From the NCBI GenBank assembly GCA_902796535.1, contig CADBPL010000130.1, positions 1 to 5,011 on the forward strand: a DNA stretch of 5,011 nucleotides, given 5' to 3'. The notes beneath the pieces were generated by a model. The model was not told the origin of the DNA and ran no database searches. It was given only the letters and a program-made list of their open reading frames with translations. Source of the DNA: Oscillospiraceae bacterium (GTDB lineage Bacteria; Bacillota; Clostridia; Oscillospirales; Acutalibacteraceae). The position numbers and the translations under genes were made by a program. The stretch's first letter is position 1; the number at the start of each line of letters is the position of its first letter. Of this stretch, positions 4,452-5,011 are shown piece by piece.

Positions 4452-5011
4452 ACCCTTACGAAGTGCTGGGGCTTGCCCCGGGGGCGAGTGACGCGCAGGT
4501 GAAGGCCGCCTACAAAGCAAAGGCGCGGCAGTTTGCCGACGACCCGGCGCACATGCGCGAGATCGACCGCGCCTATGACGAAATTGTGATGAACCAAACG
4601 GGCAACGGCTACGCGCAGCAGCAAAGCAGCTATGCGCAGGGCAGCGTTTCGCTGGGCGAGGTGCGCGCCAAAATCAACGCCGGGCGCGTGGACGAAGCGG
4701 ATTCGCTGCTCGAGCAAATGCCCGTCACGCTGCGCAATGCCGAATGGTATTATCTCAAGGGCACCGTGCAGCACCGCAAGGGCTGGCTGGAGGACGCTGC
4801 GCAGAATTTTGACCGCGCCGCGCAGATGGAACCGGACAACGCCGAGTTCCGCCGCGCGAGCGAGACCGTGCGCCAAAACCGCTCCGCCGGCTACCGCACC
4901 GAAAGCCCGGACAAAAAGAGCGGGTGCAGCGTGTGCGATATGTGTTCGGGGCTGCTGTGCGCCGACTGCTGCTGCGAATGTATGGGCGGCGACCTGATCC
5001 CGTGCTGTTGA
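4448..5011 (+). CDS. J-domain-like protein lacking HPD, with TPR-like repeat and Cys-rich tail
   Basis: J domains stimulate DnaK-type chaperones through an HPD tripeptide. Here MNPYEVLGLAPGASDAQVKAAYKAKARQF (1-29) is a clear J-domain start with helices I and II. The HPD loop is gone: ARQFADDPAHMREIDRAYDEI (26-46) runs almost straight into helix III, shorter than usual. DnaK stimulation is thus unlikely. After a Gln/Ser/Gly linker (about 50-66), residues 69-140 contain a TPR-like pair of helices (AEWYYLKGTVQHRKGWLEDAAQNFDRAAQMEPDN, 98-131). The last 28 residues hold ten cysteines (160, 163, 166, 171, 174-176, 178, 186, 187), which could bind metal or be lipid-modified. The product is complete at 187 residues; TGA is the final three bases of the window. 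It is translated from GGAGGAGG and coupled to the DUF5685 gene, which is also cysteine-rich, suggesting a joint function that I cannot name. Confidence 0.82.
   Translation: MNPYEVLGLAPGASDAQVKAAYKAKARQFADDPAHMREIDRAYDEIVMNQTGNGYAQQQSSYAQGSVSLGEVRAKINAGRVDEADSLLEQMPVTLRNAEWYYLKGTVQHRKGWLEDAAQNFDRAAQMEPDNAEFRRASETVRQNRSAGYRTESPDKKSGCSVCDMCSGLLCADCCCECMGGDLIPCC

Noticed and set aside
4250..4876. Minus-strand 208-codon open frame opposite the last two genes
   Set aside because: Antisense shadow; the plus strand has clear family motifs, ribosome sites and a stop/start overlap.

Overview
The window looks like chromosomal DNA from a fairly GC-rich low-GC-phylum relative: a Clostridia member, probably Oscillospirales/Ruminococcaceae-like. 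The reasons are a DUF4093-type RNase M5, a DUF5685 + J-domain gene pair, MEP-pathway isoprenoid synthesis, strong GGAGG ribosome sites, TTG/GTG starts, and CTCCC/GGGAG palindromic repeats of a kind common in these genomes. All genes read on the + strand. The lineage is inferred from gene content and not proven.

Layout. Positions 1-282 are the C-terminal end of a membrane protein that best fits the competence domain of ComEC. Positions 283-655 hold no gene but are packed with palindromes: a hairpin (286-305), a 128-bp inverted-repeat-bounded element (373-500), and a tandem array of five perfect mini-hairpins spaced by TCGATAT (524-632). Positions 656-2774 are a tight housekeeping operon of holA (DNA polymerase III delta), an RNase M5-type Toprim protein and ispF, joined by 4-bp stop/start overlaps.

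Positions 2775-3602 are an accessory island. A DUF559 (Vsr/PD-(D/E)XK-like) nuclease gene, AT-rich compared with its neighbours, sits between two palindromic repeat elements. These carry a perfect 47-bp inverted repeat (2862-2908 and 3444-3490). The second element is clearly homologous, in reverse orientation, to the one at 373-500. A further decayed hairpin follows at 3533-3569. Positions 3603-5011 are a coupled gene pair: a DUF5685 protein with squalene/phytoene-synthase-like aspartate motifs, and a J-domain-like protein that has lost its HPD motif and ends in a cysteine-rich tail. The last gene stops at the last base of the window.

The most interesting signal is the nuclease gene bracketed by inverted palindromic repeats, with a related solitary repeat about 2.4 kb upstream. 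The arrangement recalls REP/RAYT systems but with a DUF559 nuclease in place of a Y1 transposase. The covarying hairpin array directly upstream of holA is the second strong signal. Both functional readings are inferences from layout.
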